From assembly GCF_030816935.1 (NCBI RefSeq), contig NZ_JAUSYO010000001.1:2170001-2234000 (forward strand): a stretch of DNA of 64,000 nucleotides, in the 5' to 3' direction. Shown here one piece after another: positions 23,422 to 33,359 of this stretch. The DNA is from Arthrobacter sp. B3I9. GTDB lineage: Bacteria > Actinomycetota > Actinomycetes > Actinomycetales > Micrococcaceae. A model generated the notes under the pieces. The model had not been told where the DNA came from and did not search any database. It was given only the letters and a program-made list of their open reading frames with translations. Numbering within the stretch: the stretch's first letter is position 1; each line of letters opens with the position of its first letter. The position numbers and the translations under genes were made by a program.

Positions 23422-24504
23422 CTAGAGCCGGCCTCGGCGAAGCGCGACGGCCTCCTCGGCAGCTGCCAGCAGCCTCCGCGCGGACTCGTCCCAGCTGAAG
23501 TCGGCCGCGCGTTCCACCGAGCGGCGGGAGCGCTCCTTCCAGAACTCCGGCTGCTCCAGTTTCCGCACGGCTGCGGCGAATTCGGCGGGGGAGTCCGGGT
23601 GCACGTAGCTGACCGCGTCGGCGCCGACCTCGCGGAAAATCGGGATGTCGCTGGCGATCACCGGTGTGCCGTGGGACATCGCCTCGACGAGGGGCAGGCC
23701 ATAGCCTTCGGCGCGGGAGAGGCTGATCAAAGCGGTGGTACGGGCCAGCAATGCCTCGTACTCCGCGTCCGTCACACCGTTGTGGAACACAAGGTTGGAG
23801 CCGGCCGGGGCCAGGGCTTCGAGCTCCGCGCGGCGTTCCGGTGTGATGCGGCTGAGGAGGTGCAGGGTCAGGTCCGGCAGGTCCGCCATGCCCCGGATCA
23901 TCGTCTCCACGTTCTTGTAGGGCATGAACGAGCCCATGTAGAGCAGCGTCTTGTCCGCCCCGGCTCCGGGGTCGCGGGGATGAAGTCCGGGCTGCGGTGC
24001 GTTGCCGACAATCCGGACCGGCCGCCGGGTGAGCCGGTACTTGGAGATCAGCGCCGCCGTCGTGGAGCTGATGGTTGCGACGACGTCGGCCCGGTTCAGC
24101 AGGAGCCGCTGGGGCCAGTAGGCCTTGTGGTACAGGCGCCAGAGCACCCGGACGGGGGCCGGGAGGAAGCCCGGAGGGGCCGGGTGCTCGTAGTAGATCA
24201 GGTCGTGCAGCGTCAGGATAAGGGGATATTTCCGGCCCCAGCTCCCCATCGTCTGCATGGGGCATACGACGACGTCGGCGTCCAGCTTGTTGACCCGGCC
24301 CGCGACGAACAGCTCGGCCGGAGACAACGGGCTGTTGATCAGCGTATAAGGAACGTCCGGCAGCAGCGCGAGCTGCCGTTCGTCGCTGACCAGCATGGAG
24401 ACATCAGCGATCCGGGCCGTGGCCGCGATGAGGCTGGCACCGTAGCGGCTGATGCCGTCATGGTGGTCCAGGCGGGTGAAGCGGGCATCGATGAGGATTT
24501 TCAC
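23422..24504 (-). CDS. Glycosyltransferase, GT4-like
   Basis: This 360-aa protein is a GT-B retaining glycosyltransferase. The N-terminal half (M-K-I-L-I-D-A-R-F, G-I-S-R-Y-G) should bind the acceptor. The C-terminal half binds the nucleotide sugar with L-Y-M-G-S-F-M-P-Y-K-N and the E-x7-E motif in S-R-A-E-G-Y-G-L-P-L-V-E-A-M. No membrane segment is present. Donor and acceptor are unknown; a cell-envelope glycan is plausible but not shown. Its start overlaps the stop of the upstream alpha/beta hydrolase gene by 4 nt, so the two are co-transcribed. Confidence 0.9.
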   Translation of the reverse strand: MKILIDARFTRLDHHDGISRYGASLIAATARIADVSMLVSDERQLALLPDVPYTLINSPLSPAELFVAGRVNKLDADVVVCPMQTMGSWGRKYPLILTLHDLIYYEHPAPPGFLPAPVRVLWRLYHKAYWPQRLLLNRADVVATISSTTAALISKYRLTRRPVRIVGNAPQPGLHPRDPGAGADKTLLYMGSFMPYKNVETMIRGMADLPDLTLHLLSRITPERRAELEALAPAGSNLVFHNGVTDAEYEALLARTTALISLSRAEGYGLPLVEAMSHGTPVIASDIPIFREVGADAVSYVHPDSPAEFAAAVRKLEQPEFWKERSRRSVERAADFSWDESARRLLAAAEEAVALRRGRL

Positions 24505-25427
24505 GCGGTGTGGTCCTTCAGGAAGCGGCGGATGAAGCCCGCGGCGGGCTCCGGGGTTTCGTAATGGATCAGGTGGCCGACGCCGGGGATCACGTCCAAG
24601 TGGCCGTCCGGCAGCAGGGCGAGGAGCGTGTGCTGGTCCGGGAGGGCGGCAATCTCATCTTGTTCACCCGCGATGAGGAGAACCGGCAGGGTGAGCCGGT
24701 CCGCTACTTCACCGACGTTGTTTCCTACCGAGGCCTTGAACGCTTCGAGCAGGCTGTCCCGGTCGGCGAACGCGGAGAAATAGGCGCTGTGCTGGGCATG
24801 CACGAACCGACGCAAGGTCTTGTCCCGGGTCTTCGCCATCGCCTCGCTCATTACGCGCACGATCAGCTGGCTGCGCAGCAGGGCCTGCCCCAACCGGTAG
24901 GGGAGCCGGGCTGCGGCCTCGTAGTAGAGGATGGCGAGCTTTGTCATCAATCCCTTGGCGCCTTCAAGGGCCGGGGCAGCGATGGGGTTGACCAGGATCA
25001 GCTCGGCCACCGCTCCGGGGTTGCGCGCAACGAAATGGCTCGCGACGATCGACCCGAACGAGTGGCCGAGCAGCACCGTCTCGGCGCCGAGGCCCAGCGC
25101 CGCCATGAGTTCGCCGAGGAAGCGTCCGTACCGTTCCACGCTGTGTGGGTCCGCCTCGAATGCCGCGGAGCTTCCGAAGCCCGGGAGGTCCGGCATGATC
25201 AGGCGCATCTCGGGGAGCTGGTCGGCCACCCGGAGCAAGCCGTGGTGGTCGCCGCGGAAGCCGTGGACCACCAGGATCGTTCGGGTTTCGGGCGTGACCT
25301 GGACCGGTTCGTACGTCCAGTACGCCACGCGCACACCGTCAAGGACCACCTCGGAGGGGACGGTACGGCCCTCGAGGTCGTTGCTGAACAGGGGCTCGGA
25401 GGAGGACGCGGTGTCCACGGTATCCAT
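24501..25427 (-). CDS. Alpha/beta hydrolase
   Basis: This 308-aa enzyme has the alpha/beta hydrolase fold: oxyanion H-G-F-R-G-D-H-H-G, nucleophile elbow G-H-S-F-G-S, acid residue in A-G-E-Q-D-E-I and catalytic histidine in G-V-G-H-L-I-H-Y-E. The family covers esterases, lipases, C-C hydrolases and haloperoxidases; the sequence alone does not fix the substrate. It is transcribed with the downstream glycosyltransferase (4-nt overlap) and 11 nt after the aldo/keto reductase stop, forming a three-gene minus-strand unit. Confidence 0.9.
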   Translation of the reverse strand: MDTVDTASSSEPLFSNDLEGRTVPSEVVLDGVRVAYWTYEPVQVTPETRTILVVHGFRGDHHGLLRVADQLPEMRLIMPDLPGFGSSAAFEADPHSVERYGRFLGELMAALGLGAETVLLGHSFGSIVASHFVARNPGAVAELILVNPIAAPALEGAKGLMTKLAILYYEAAARLPYRLGQALLRSQLIVRVMSEAMAKTRDKTLRRFVHAQHSAYFSAFADRDSLLEAFKASVGNNVGEVADRLTLPVLLIAGEQDEIAALPDQHTLLALLPDGHLDVIPGVGHLIHYETPEPAAGFIRRFLKDHTA

Positions 25428-25438
25428 TCGTTGAGGTC

Positions 25439-26308
25439 CTAATTGACGTGGTCAGGGTGGGAACCGGTGCGGAAGCCGCGCTCCAGCGCGGCAATATCGG
25501 CAAGATCCGCGGCCGAGAGTTCGAAGTCGAACACGGCCCGGTTTTCCTGGATCCGGTCCGACGAGCTGGCCTTGGGGACGGTGATGTTGTCCAGCTGGAG
25601 CTGCCACCGCAGGATGATCTGGGCCGGGGTGCGTTCATGTTCGGCGGCCAGGGCCAGGATGACCGGGTCACGCAGTACCTGGCCCCGCCCCAGCGGGCTC
25701 CATGCCTCCGTGCGGATGCCGAGCGTGTCGTGCTTCTTCCGGAGTTCAGCCTGCTGCAGCCAGGGGTGAAGTTCGATCTGGTTGACTGCCGGGACCACCT
25801 CGGCGGTCTCCATCAGCCGGTCCAGATGGTCGGGCTGGAAGTTTGATACGCCGATCGCCCGGACCTTGCCTTCGTGGTAGAGCGTTTCCAGAGCCCGGTA
25901 GGTCTCCGTAAAGAGCCCTTTCCCGGGGCAGGGCCAGTGGATCAGGTACAGGTCAATGTACTCGAGGCCAAGGTTCGCCATGGACGTATGGAACGCCCGC
26001 AGCGTGGCATCGTACCCGTGATCGTCGTTCCAGACCTTGGTCGTGACGAAGAGATCCTCCCGGGACAGGGCCGGGGACAGTTCGCCGGATCCGCCGCCGG
26101 CGCCGTGGAACCGCTCAAGGCCCGCGATAGCCTTGCCCACCCCGGTTTCATTGCCGTACATGGCTGCCGTGTCGAAGTGCCGGTAGCCTGCTTCCAGAGC
26201 CATGGTCACAAGTCCGGTGGCGTCCCCGGGCGGTACTTTATACAGCCCGAATCCCAGGCGGTCGATCAGCACGCCGTTGTTCAGGGGGGTCCGGGGGGAA
26301 ATTCTCAT
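25439..26308 (-). CDS. Aldo/keto reductase
   Basis: This 289-aa NADPH-dependent oxidoreductase is of the 2,5-diketo-gluconate reductase-like group. Catalytic tetrad residues are visible: Asp and Tyr in H-F-D-T-A-A-M-Y-G-N-E, Lys in F-V-T-T-K-V-W-N-D, and His in Y-L-I-H-W-P. The C-terminal cofactor motif V-P-K-A-S-S-S-D-R-I is present. The M-R-I-S-P-R start is chosen because the reading frame upstream of it (to 26425) reads through low-quality sequence and the promoter-like region. Substrate is not predictable. It heads the minus-strand unit with the hydrolase and glycosyltransferase. Confidence 0.9.
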   Translation of the reverse strand: MRISPRTPLNNGVLIDRLGFGLYKVPPGDATGLVTMALEAGYRHFDTAAMYGNETGVGKAIAGLERFHGAGGGSGELSPALSREDLFVTTKVWNDDHGYDATLRAFHTSMANLGLEYIDLYLIHWPCPGKGLFTETYRALETLYHEGKVRAIGVSNFQPDHLDRLMETAEVVPAVNQIELHPWLQQAELRKKHDTLGIRTEAWSPLGRGQVLRDPVILALAAEHERTPAQIILRWQLQLDNITVPKASSSDRIQENRAVFDFELSAADLADIAALERGFRTGSHPDHVN

Positions 26309-26406
26309 AGCAACGACTCTACCCATTGCCCGGGAAGTTGCCCGGGATGCGGGCCGCCGGCGTGCACTTTCCGTTCCGATCATTTCTGCATAATGCTTGA
26401 CTCCAT

Positions 26407-26422
26407 TTTGGATTATTCCAAA
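26407..26422. promoter_or_regulatory. AT-rich palindrome, candidate operator
   Basis: TTTGGA-TTAT-TCCAAA is a perfect 6-bp inverted repeat with a 4-nt spacer in an otherwise GC-rich genome. It lies between the divergent aldo/keto reductase and glycerol units and could bind a dimeric regulator of either. The regulator is not identifiable from the window. Confidence 0.45.
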
Positions 26423-26631
26423 CAATAGTCTTGAACGTTCGACGCGTCCTTATTGAGCGCCGCGCACGGCAAACCCAAGGAGCAGCGTTGGGCCACAAAT
26501 GTTTAGCCCGGAACCCGGACCGACCGGGCACCCGCCCGCCGGAAGCGGGCCAGCGGCTGTTCGGGGCGACGGGATCCTCCGGTCCGCCGGGCCGGGACGG
26601 GGCAGCCCGAACCTCCGGAATTATCCACGCT

Positions 26632-26684
26632 CAGGAGGTGCTCAAGCGGTTTCACGGCGTCCGGGTTCGCATCCTGGTCTCCTG
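26632..26684 (+). other. tRNA-like fold lacking an anticodon arm
   Basis: CAGGAGG (26632-26638) pairs over 7 bp with TCTCCTG (26678-26684) like an acceptor stem (one G-T). Just inside the 3' strand, a 5-bp stem CCGGG/CCTGG closes a 7-nt loop TTCGCAT that resembles a T-arm. The total is only 53 nt and no anticodon stem or D-arm is convincing, so it is not a functional tRNA. It could be a tRNA remnant, an attachment-site relic or chance. Confidence 0.25.
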
Positions 26685-26841
26685 ATACAGCCCCGGCGCC
26701 GAGCCCCATAGGTCCGGGACCAAGGACTGCGGGGCCCCGGCGGGGACTGACGCAGTTGCCGGCCAGCGGCGCCAACATGCTGCCGGTCCAACAGCCCTAC
26801 CAATACACGAGGGCTGACTACAGAAAATAAAGGAGTCAAAG

Positions 26842-27591
26842 ATGTCTCTTGGAATTGTTTTCTTGTCCGAAGTATTCGGTACGGCCATGCTTACCCTGCT
26901 GGGCTGCGGCGTTGTGGCCAACGTTGCGCTCAAAGGCACCAAGGGCAACAACGGCGGGTTCCTTATGGTTACCTGGGGATGGGGCATCGCCGTCTTCGCC
27001 GGCGTCTACGTCGCTGCCAAGTCCGGGTCGCATCTGAACCCGGCCGTCACTTTCGGCCTGCTGCTCAACGGCAAGAAGGAGTATGCCTCCGGCGTCAACG
27101 TCGATTTCGCCTCCACTCTCACCTACTTCGGCGGTGAACTTCTCGGTGCCTTCCTGGGCGCCGTGGTGATGTGGCTGGCCCACAAGCAACACTTCGACAC
27201 CGAGCCCGAGCCCGCCAGCAAACTGGCCGTGTTCTCCACGGGCCCGGCGATCCGCTCCACCGCATGGAATCTCATCACGGAAATCATCGGCACCTTCGTC
27301 CTTGTTTTCGTCATCCTGGCCTTCGGCGGGATACCCTCCGGGCTCGGCCCGCTGGCGGTGGCCCTGCTGGTCGTCGGTATCGGTGTTTCGCTCGGTGGCC
27401 CCACGGGGTACGCCATCAACCCCGCCCGCGACCTCGGCCCCCGGATCGCGCACGCGCTGCTTCCGATCAAGGGGAAAGGTTCCAGTGACTGGAGCTACTC
27501 CTGGATCCCGGTCGTCGGCCCACTGATCGGCGGAGGGCTTGCCGGCCTGGTCGCCCTGGTGGTGCCGATCATCGGCACCGCAGCTTCCTAA
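26842..27591 (+). CDS. glpF: MIP-family glycerol facilitator / aquaporin
   Basis: This 249-aa polytopic membrane channel has six hydrophobic segments and both NPA half-helices: H-L-N-P-A-V-T-F-G and [10 protein letters not shown]. The Asp after N-P-A-R and the wider second motif are typical of glycerol facilitators rather than strict water channels. Its neighbour glpK, 53 nt downstream, supports a role in glycerol uptake followed by trapping as glycerol 3-phosphate. ATG start with AAAGGAG upstream. Confidence 0.93.
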   Translation: MSLGIVFLSEVFGTAMLTLLGCGVVANVALKGTKGNNGGFLMVTWGWGIAVFAGVYVAAKSGSHLNPAVTFGLLLNGKKEYASGVNVDFASTLTYFGGELLGAFLGAVVMWLAHKQHFDTEPEPASKLAVFSTGPAIRSTAWNLITEIIGTFVLVFVILAFGGIPSGLGPLAVALLVVGIGVSLGGPTGYAINPARDLGPRIAHALLPIKGKGSSDWSYSWIPVVGPLIGGGLAGLVALVVPIIGTAAS

Positions 27592-27644
27592 TTCCCCTCG
27601 TCAGCACTCCAATAACCGCAGGCCATCCAGACAAGGACGTCACC

Positions 27645-29159
27645 ATGAACCAGTACGTAATCGCCATTGACCAGGGCACCACCAGCACCCGCGCCATCGT
27701 CTTCGACCATGGCGGCAACATCGTCTCCTCCGGCCAGATGGAGCACGAGCAGATCTTCCCGCAGGCGGGATGGGTGGAACACGATCCGGCAGAAATCTGG
27801 GACAACACCCGCGAGGTGATCGGCTCGGCGCTGTCAAAGGCGAACCTGACCCGTCACGATATTGCCGCCGTCGGCATCACCAACCAGCGCGAAACCGCCG
27901 TCGTCTGGGACAAGACGACCGGTACGCCCGTCTATAACGCGATCGTCTGGCAGGACACCCGCACGCAGCCGATCGTCGATGAGCTGGCCAAGGACGGGGG
28001 ACCGGAGCGGTTCAAACAGAAGGTGGGCCTGCCGCTCGCGACCTATTTCTCCGGCACCAAGATCAAGTGGATCCTTGATAACGTCGAGGGGGCGCGAGCC
28101 AAAGCGGAAGCAGGTGACCTGCTCTTCGGCAACACCGACTGCTGGGTGCTCTGGAACCTGACAGGCGGGACCGACGGCGGTGTGCACGTCACCGATGTCA
28201 CGAACGCATCCAGGACCATGTTCATGGACCTGGAGACGCTGTCCTGGGACCAGGACATCCTGGACGCCTTCACCGTTCCGGCGTCCATGATGCCGGCCAT
28301 CAAGTCCTCCTCCGAGGTCTACGGCACGGTCCACACCTCACAGCTGCTGCGCGAGGTACCCGTTGCCGGCATCCTGGGCGACCAGCAGGCGGCGACCTTC
28401 GGCCAGGCGGCGTTCGACACCGGCGAGGCCAAGAACACCTATGGCACCGGCTGCTTCCTCATCTTCAACACAGGCGAGGAGATCGTCCATTCGAAGAACG
28501 GGCTGCTGACCACGGTGGGTTACAAGCTCGGAGACGCGGCCCCGCATTACGCGCTGGAGGGTTCGATCGCCGTCACCGGGTCGCTGATCCAGTGGCTACG
28601 GGACAACCTGAACATGATCAGCAGTGCCCCGGAAGTGGAAAGCCTCGCGGCCTCCGTCGAGAACAACGGCGGCGTCTACATCGTCCCCGCGTTTTCGGGC
28701 TTGTTCGCGCCCTACTGGCGCTCCGATGCCCGCGGCGCGATCGTGGGGCTGACCCGGTTCGTGAACAAGAACCACATCGCCAGGGCCGCGCTGGAGGCCA
28801 CGGCCTTCCAGACCCGCGAGGTCCTCGACGCGGTCAACGCGGATTCCGGTGTGCCGCTCACGGAACTCAAGGTCGACGGCGGGATGGTAGCCAACGACAA
28901 GCTGATGCAGTTCCAGGCGGACATCCTCGGTGTTCCAGTCATCCGTCCGAAGGTCGTCGAGACGACCTCCCTCGGTGCCGCGTACGCGGCGGGCCTTGCA
29001 GTCGGCTTCTGGAAGGACCTCGGCGAGTGTTCTGCCAACTGGTCCGAGGACAAGCGCTGGGAACCGCAGCTGGACCAGGCTGAGCGGGAGCGCCAGATGC
29101 GCCTCTGGAAGAAGGCCGTCACGAAGTCCATGGACTGGGTTGATGACGATGTGAAGTAA
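27645..29159 (+). CDS. glpK: Glycerol kinase
   Basis: This 504-aa FGGY-family kinase phosphorylates glycerol. Motifs include [15 protein letters not shown] (phosphate 1), the G-I-T-N-Q-R-E-T segment, G-D-Q-Q-A-A-T-F-G and the C-terminal [11 protein letters not shown] adenosine motif. The length is standard. It follows glpF and ends at a strong terminator, so glpFK forms a two-gene unit; no glycerol-3-phosphate dehydrogenase is present here. Confidence 0.97.
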   Translation: MNQYVIAIDQGTTSTRAIVFDHGGNIVSSGQMEHEQIFPQAGWVEHDPAEIWDNTREVIGSALSKANLTRHDIAAVGITNQRETAVVWDKTTGTPVYNAIVWQDTRTQPIVDELAKDGGPERFKQKVGLPLATYFSGTKIKWILDNVEGARAKAEAGDLLFGNTDCWVLWNLTGGTDGGVHVTDVTNASRTMFMDLETLSWDQDILDAFTVPASMMPAIKSSSEVYGTVHTSQLLREVPVAGILGDQQAATFGQAAFDTGEAKNTYGTGCFLIFNTGEEIVHSKNGLLTTVGYKLGDAAPHYALEGSIAVTGSLIQWLRDNLNMISSAPEVESLAASVENNGGVYIVPAFSGLFAPYWRSDARGAIVGLTRFVNKNHIARAALEATAFQTREVLDAVNADSGVPLTELKVDGGMVANDKLMQFQADILGVPVIRPKVVETTSLGAAYAAGLAVGFWKDLGECSANWSEDKRWEPQLDQAERERQMRLWKKAVTKSMDWVDDDVK

Positions 29160-29174
29160 GGCAGCCAGCACAAG

Positions 29175-29209
29175 GAGCTCCGGCCGGGTGTCCCGGCCGG
29201 AGCTCTTTT
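29175..29209 (+). terminator. Intrinsic terminator after glpK
   Basis: A perfect 14-bp stem (GAGCTCCGGCCGGG and its complement) with a 3-nt loop is followed by four T, 15 nt after the glpK stop. Confidence 0.92.
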
Positions 29210-29250
29210 GTGGCTGGCGCCCTGTGGCTGGCCTCTTACGGCACGTGCCG

Positions 29251-30180
29251 CTACTGGCGCCCGGGCTTGGCCACGACAGCGTGGGGTGTCTTGGCGTAGA
29301 CGTCCTTGCTGACGGTGTAGCCCCTGTTGTCCAGCGCCAGGGCCTGCTCATTGACGGTCTTTAGCTGCGAGTCGCTGAGTTTCTTGACCTTCACCAGGTC
29401 CAGGGACTCCTGGTCCTCGCCGCCCACGGGTTTGACCTGGACCAAGCCGGTCTTCCTGTCGTAGAACTTCCGCTGCAGGCCTGCGACGCTTCTCGGCTCC
29501 AGCGGATTCGATTCCTCGATGACCAGTACATTGTGATAGTTCCCGGCCGGAACACAGACATCTTCATGCCGCTCCACGACCTTCGCGCAGTCCAGGAAGT
29601 CCACGCTGGGTGCGTAGGCCTGGGGATAGGCGGGGGCTTTCGGGCGGGGGTGGTCCAGCATGGCGATCCCCGCCTGGGCCTTGTCGATTCCACTGATGAA
29701 CGTGCTCGGCGCGCCTACAAGCTTCCCGTCCTCATACTCTTCGGGATACTCGCCGAACAGCCACACGGTTCCTTTCTTCGTCTCGGCGAAAAACGCCAGT
29801 TCTGATTCCGCAAGTTCCCCGTCGCTGATGTCCCGGTCCCACACCACCAACGTGTTGACGCCGTCGATCTTCTTTGTCAGACCGGTCACCGTGGAGATGA
29901 CCGTGCGCTTGGTCGTCGTTTTCTCGACAGTGTTGACCACTTTGCCCGTTGTGGTGAACTGCATGCCGGGCTCCAGCGGCAACCACTTGTTCCCGATCTC
30001 CGGCTTTGACGGAAATTCGGAGCGGTCCAGGGAGATCGCCGTCCCTGGACCGCAGAGGTCCTTGGCCGGGTCGGCTGCCGCCGCCGTTGCCGGGGCCGCC
30101 GTCGTCACCGCCAGCGTGGCCAGCACAAGGAGGGTGGCAGAACCGTACGCCGTGAACCGCATTCTTCTGATGTTTGGCAT
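29251..30180 (-). CDS. Secreted protein of unknown function linked to RND genes
   Basis: This 309-aa protein has a Sec signal peptide: basic M-P-N-I-R-R-M-R, a hydrophobic core, and a probable cleavage site after A-P-A-T-A-A-A-A. The mature part has strand-rich segments (V-V-W-D-R-D, W-L-F-G-E-Y-P-E-E-Y-E-D-G-K, then G-I-D-K-A-Q-A-G-I-A-M) that I recognise from a widespread family of uncharacterised secreted proteins, plus three cysteines. It starts 34 nt after the upstream RND gene and so is probably the last gene of that operon. It may be an extracytoplasmic partner or substrate-binding factor, but no function is shown. Confidence 0.85.
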   Translation of the reverse strand: MPNIRRMRFTAYGSATLLVLATLAVTTAAPATAAAADPAKDLCGPGTAISLDRSEFPSKPEIGNKWLPLEPGMQFTTTGKVVNTVEKTTTKRTVISTVTGLTKKIDGVNTLVVWDRDISDGELAESELAFFAETKKGTVWLFGEYPEEYEDGKLVGAPSTFISGIDKAQAGIAMLDHPRPKAPAYPQAYAPSVDFLDCAKVVERHEDVCVPAGNYHNVLVIEESNPLEPRSVAGLQRKFYDRKTGLVQVKPVGGEDQESLDLVKVKKLSDSQLKTVNEQALALDNRGYTVSKDVYAKTPHAVVAKPGRQ

Positions 30181-30214
30181 CTGTAGAACCTCTCCTTGGT
30201 TGAGTTGGCGGCGG

Positions 30215-33200
30215 CTAAACGGCCGCCGCCGGTTTGGGCTGGCGGGGCCGGCGTTCGCGCGCCGGACCCTTCTTGGCGAAACGTAGGTACAGCGACGGGA
30301 CGATGAACAGATTGACCAGTGTCGATGTGACCAGCCCGCCCAGAATCACCACCGCCATCGGGTGCTCGATCTCATGGCCCGGGATGTTTCCCATGACCAC
30401 CAGTGGCACCAGGGCCAGCGCGGTGGCAAGGGTGGTCATCAGGATCGGCGACAGCCTCTCCGCAGCTCCGCGAAGCACCAGGTCCCGCCCGAAGGGCATG
30501 CCCTCGTACTGTTCAAGGTGCTGGCAGTGGTTGATCAGCAGGATGCCGTTGCGGGCCGCGATGCCCATCAGCGTCAGGAAGCCAACCAGGGAGCCCAGCG
30601 ACAGGATGCCGCCGCTGAGGTGCGCGGCGATCACCCCGCCCACCAGGGCGACGGGCAGCGTCAGGATGGCGAGGATCGCCAGCCTCCAACTGCGGAACGC
30701 GGCCTGGAGCAACAGGAAGACCACGATGACGGCTCCGATCGAGAAGAGCAGCAGCCGCTGCGAGGCAGCCTGCCGTTCCGCGTATTCCCCGAGCACTACC
30801 GCCTCGTAGCCGACCGGGAACTCAACCGACTTCATCTGCGATTCAAGGTTCTGGACCACCTTCGCCAGGTCGCCCTCCTTGACGTTGGCGCTGACGTCGA
30901 TGCGCCGTGAGCCCTCCGAACGTTCAATCACGTTCGGTGTCGGCTTCACCGAGACCTTGGCGACATCCGCCAGCCGGATCCGCTGCCCGCTCGGCGTGTC
31001 GAGGGGGAGGTTCTCGATGCTCGTGACACTCGTGCGGGTCTCCGGGGCGCTCCAGACCTGCACGTCGTAGGCCTTGCCGTCCCGGTAGACGTCGCCCACT
31101 TCCTCGCCGGAGACCATGGTGGCCGCCATACGGCGGACATCGCCGGGCTTCAGCCCGTGCCGGTTGGCGGCGTCCAGGTCCACTTCCACATCGATCTGCG
31201 GAACGTTGGCCTGAAGTGCGACCTTTGCACCGATTGCTCCCTGGATGCCGCCCAAGATGTTCTTGAGCTTGTCCGCCTGCTCCTTCAGGACGGCCAGGTC
31301 GTCGCCGTACACGCGGATGACGACGGCGTAACCCGTGCCCGTCAGGACCTCGCGGATCCGTTCCTTCAGGTAGGTCTGGACGTCGCGTGTGATGCCCGGA
31401 TACCCGTCCACCACGGACTGGATTGAGGCCAGAGTGTCGTCGTAGTCGACGGCGGGGTCAACGCTGATCCAGTTCTCACCGAAGTTGACGCCCACCACCT
31501 CGTCCGCGGCGAAGGCCTGGCCAATATGGGACCCGCAGTTGTTCACGCCCGGAATCGTCATGAGTTCCTTGCAGGCCAGCTGGCTGACCCGGACTTCCTC
31601 CGAGTTCGACGTGCCGGGCGTGGTGACCCAGTGCATCAGGAAGTCCCGTTCCTTGAAGGACGGCAGCAACGACTGACCCAGAAGCGGGGCCAGGACGATG
31701 CCGACGATGCCGAGGCTGGCGAGGGCCAGGTATCCCGGAACAGGCCGGCGGACGATAGGCAGGAGCGCCCTGGCGTAGAAGCGCTTGAGCACCCTGACCA
31801 CCGGCGGATCCCGGTCCTCCAGCTTGGCGTTCCGGAGGAAGATATACGCCAGAGCCGGGGTGACGGTCAGCGCGACGAGCATTGACGCCATGACCGCGAG
31901 TGTGTAAGACGTCGCCAAGGGCCGGAAGAACGCGCCGGTCAGCCCGTCCAGGAAGAAGATCGGCACCGTGGCTGCCACGATGATCAGCGTGGCGTAGACA
32001 ATCGGCCCGCGGACCTCGAGGGAGGCATTGACCACCACCCTGGCAGTACTGTCGGTGCTGCCGCTCGCCCGGTGGTGGCGAAGGCGCCTGACGATGTTTT
32101 CGACGTCGATAATCGCGTCGTCCACCACCACCCCGACGGCAATCACCAAGCCGGCAAGCACCATCGTGTTGACTGTGCCTCCGGTCCAGTACAAGACGAG
32201 CGCCGCGGCCACCAGCGACAGCGGAATGGCCGTCACGCTGACCAGGGCAGTCCGCCACTGGAAGAGGAAGATGCTCAACACCAGGATGACCAACAGGCAG
32301 CCGAGCAAAAGCGCCAGGCTCAGGTTGTGGAGGGACTCCTCGATGAAGGTCGCCGGCCTGAAGATGGTGGTATCCACCGAGATGCCGGTGAGCCCGGGCT
32401 GGAGCTGCTTCAGCGCCTCTTCCACCCCCCGGGTCACTTCGAGGGTGTTGCCCCAGGGCAGCTTCTCCACGATCAGCATCAGTCCGGGCCCGCCGTTGAT
32501 GACGGCGTCGCCAATCAGCTGCTGATGGTCCTCCACGACGTTTGCCACATCGGCGAGCCGCAGCGGGGGCTGGTCCCCCCGGTCCTCCACGGCCACCTTC
32601 GCCAGCTCTTGCGGCGAGGTGATGGGCTGTACGTGGCGGATTCCTATGCTCTGGGTGGGCGTATCAAGGGCGCCCCCGGTACCGATGAGGGCCCCCGGGG
32701 AATACTTGAGCAGCCCGGCGTCCAAGGCATCGGAGGTGGAGTTCATCACCGTTTCCAGCGTCACGTTGTTCGCGGCCAGCCGGGCGGGATCGACCTGGAC
32801 CTGCAGCATCTGGAGACGTTCTCCCCAGATGGCGACATTGGCGACGCCCGGCACCCGCAGCAGATGCGCCCGGATGTTCCAGTAGGAAATCATGGACATC
32901 TCGATGAGGGAGCGGGTGTCGGAGGACAATCCGATCTTCATGACGCGGCTGGTCGAGGACAGCGGCTGCAGCATCAGCGGCGGTGCCGCCCAGGTGGGAA
33001 GCGTCGGTATGACCGTGGCCATCCGTTCGGACACCAGTTGCCGGGCCGTGAGCAGGTCGGTACCGTTCTCGAATTCCAGCACGATCGACGAGAGCTGGGA
33101 TACCGACTTGGACCGCATCTGATGCAGCCCGTCGATTCCGTTGAAGGCTTCCTCCATCGGAACGGACACGAGTTCCTCTACTTCGGCGGCGGTGAGCCCG

Positions 33201-33358
33201 AGGCACGCTGTCTGGACTTCCACCTTCGGCGGTGCGAACTCAGGAAACACGTCCACCGAAGCACTGCTGAGTTGTGCGCCGCCCACGATCATCAGCGCAG
33301 CGGCCATCGCGATGATGATCGATCTGAACCGTAGACTGGCGGCGACTATCCGGCGCAT
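30215..33358 (-). CDS. RND-family efflux transporter, CusA/CzcA-like (canonical copy)
   Basis: This 1047-aa inner-membrane transporter has the full RND layout: TM1 at the N-terminus, a large extracytoplasmic loop (about 35-340), six TM helices, a second loop, and five C-terminal TM helices. The TM4 proton-relay motif [13 protein letters not shown] (409-421) resembles the heavy-metal RND group, with Asp413, Asp414 and Glu420. The loop motif [11 protein letters not shown] near residue 40 is also CusA/CzcA-like. This class normally works in tripartite complexes in Gram-negative bacteria; here no outer-membrane factor is present. Translation starts one nt after the lipoprotein stop. Confidence 0.9.
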   Translation of the reverse strand: MRRIVAASLRFRSIIIAMAAALMIVGGAQLSSASVDVFPEFAPPKVEVQTACLGLTAAEVEELVSVPMEEAFNGIDGLHQMRSKSVSQLSSIVLEFENGTDLLTARQLVSERMATVIPTLPTWAAPPLMLQPLSSTSRVMKIGLSSDTRSLIEMSMISYWNIRAHLLRVPGVANVAIWGERLQMLQVQVDPARLAANNVTLETVMNSTSDALDAGLLKYSPGALIGTGGALDTPTQSIGIRHVQPITSPQELAKVAVEDRGDQPPLRLADVANVVEDHQQLIGDAVINGGPGLMLIVEKLPWGNTLEVTRGVEEALKQLQPGLTGISVDTTIFRPATFIEESLHNLSLALLLGCLLVILVLSIFLFQWRTALVSVTAIPLSLVAAALVLYWTGGTVNTMVLAGLVIAVGVVVDDAIIDVENIVRRLRHHRASGSTDSTARVVVNASLEVRGPIVYATLIIVAATVPIFFLDGLTGAFFRPLATSYTLAVMASMLVALTVTPALAYIFLRNAKLEDRDPPVVRVLKRFYARALLPIVRRPVPGYLALASLGIVGIVLAPLLGQSLLPSFKERDFLMHWVTTPGTSNSEEVRVSQLACKELMTIPGVNNCGSHIGQAFAADEVVGVNFGENWISVDPAVDYDDTLASIQSVVDGYPGITRDVQTYLKERIREVLTGTGYAVVIRVYGDDLAVLKEQADKLKNILGGIQGAIGAKVALQANVPQIDVEVDLDAANRHGLKPGDVRRMAATMVSGEEVGDVYRDGKAYDVQVWSAPETRTSVTSIENLPLDTPSGQRIRLADVAKVSVKPTPNVIERSEGSRRIDVSANVKEGDLAKVVQNLESQMKSVEFPVGYEAVVLGEYAERQAASQRLLLFSIGAVIVVFLLLQAAFRSWRLAILAILTLPVALVGGVIAAHLSGGILSLGSLVGFLTLMGIAARNGILLINHCQHLEQYEGMPFGRDLVLRGAAERLSPILMTTLATALALVPLVVMGNIPGHEIEHPMAVVILGGLVTSTLVNLFIVPSLYLRFAKKGPARERRPRQPKPAAAV

Positions 33359-33359
33359 G

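Larger units (their letters stand above)
26309..26841. other. 533-bp non-coding gap before glpF
   Basis: This gap separates the minus-strand aldo/keto reductase unit from the glycerol genes. It holds an AT-rich palindrome, a possible tRNA-like fold, and a GC-rich stretch with small inverted repeats. I see no convincing gene: open frames here lack ribosome binding sites and coding character. The glpF ribosome binding site AAAGGAG is at its right end. Confidence 0.6.

Noticed and set aside
26431..26685. An 84-codon plus-strand frame starting at a TTG before glpF.
   Set aside because: No ribosome binding site at the start, Arg/Gly/Pro-rich translation, and it runs through the palindrome-rich gap.
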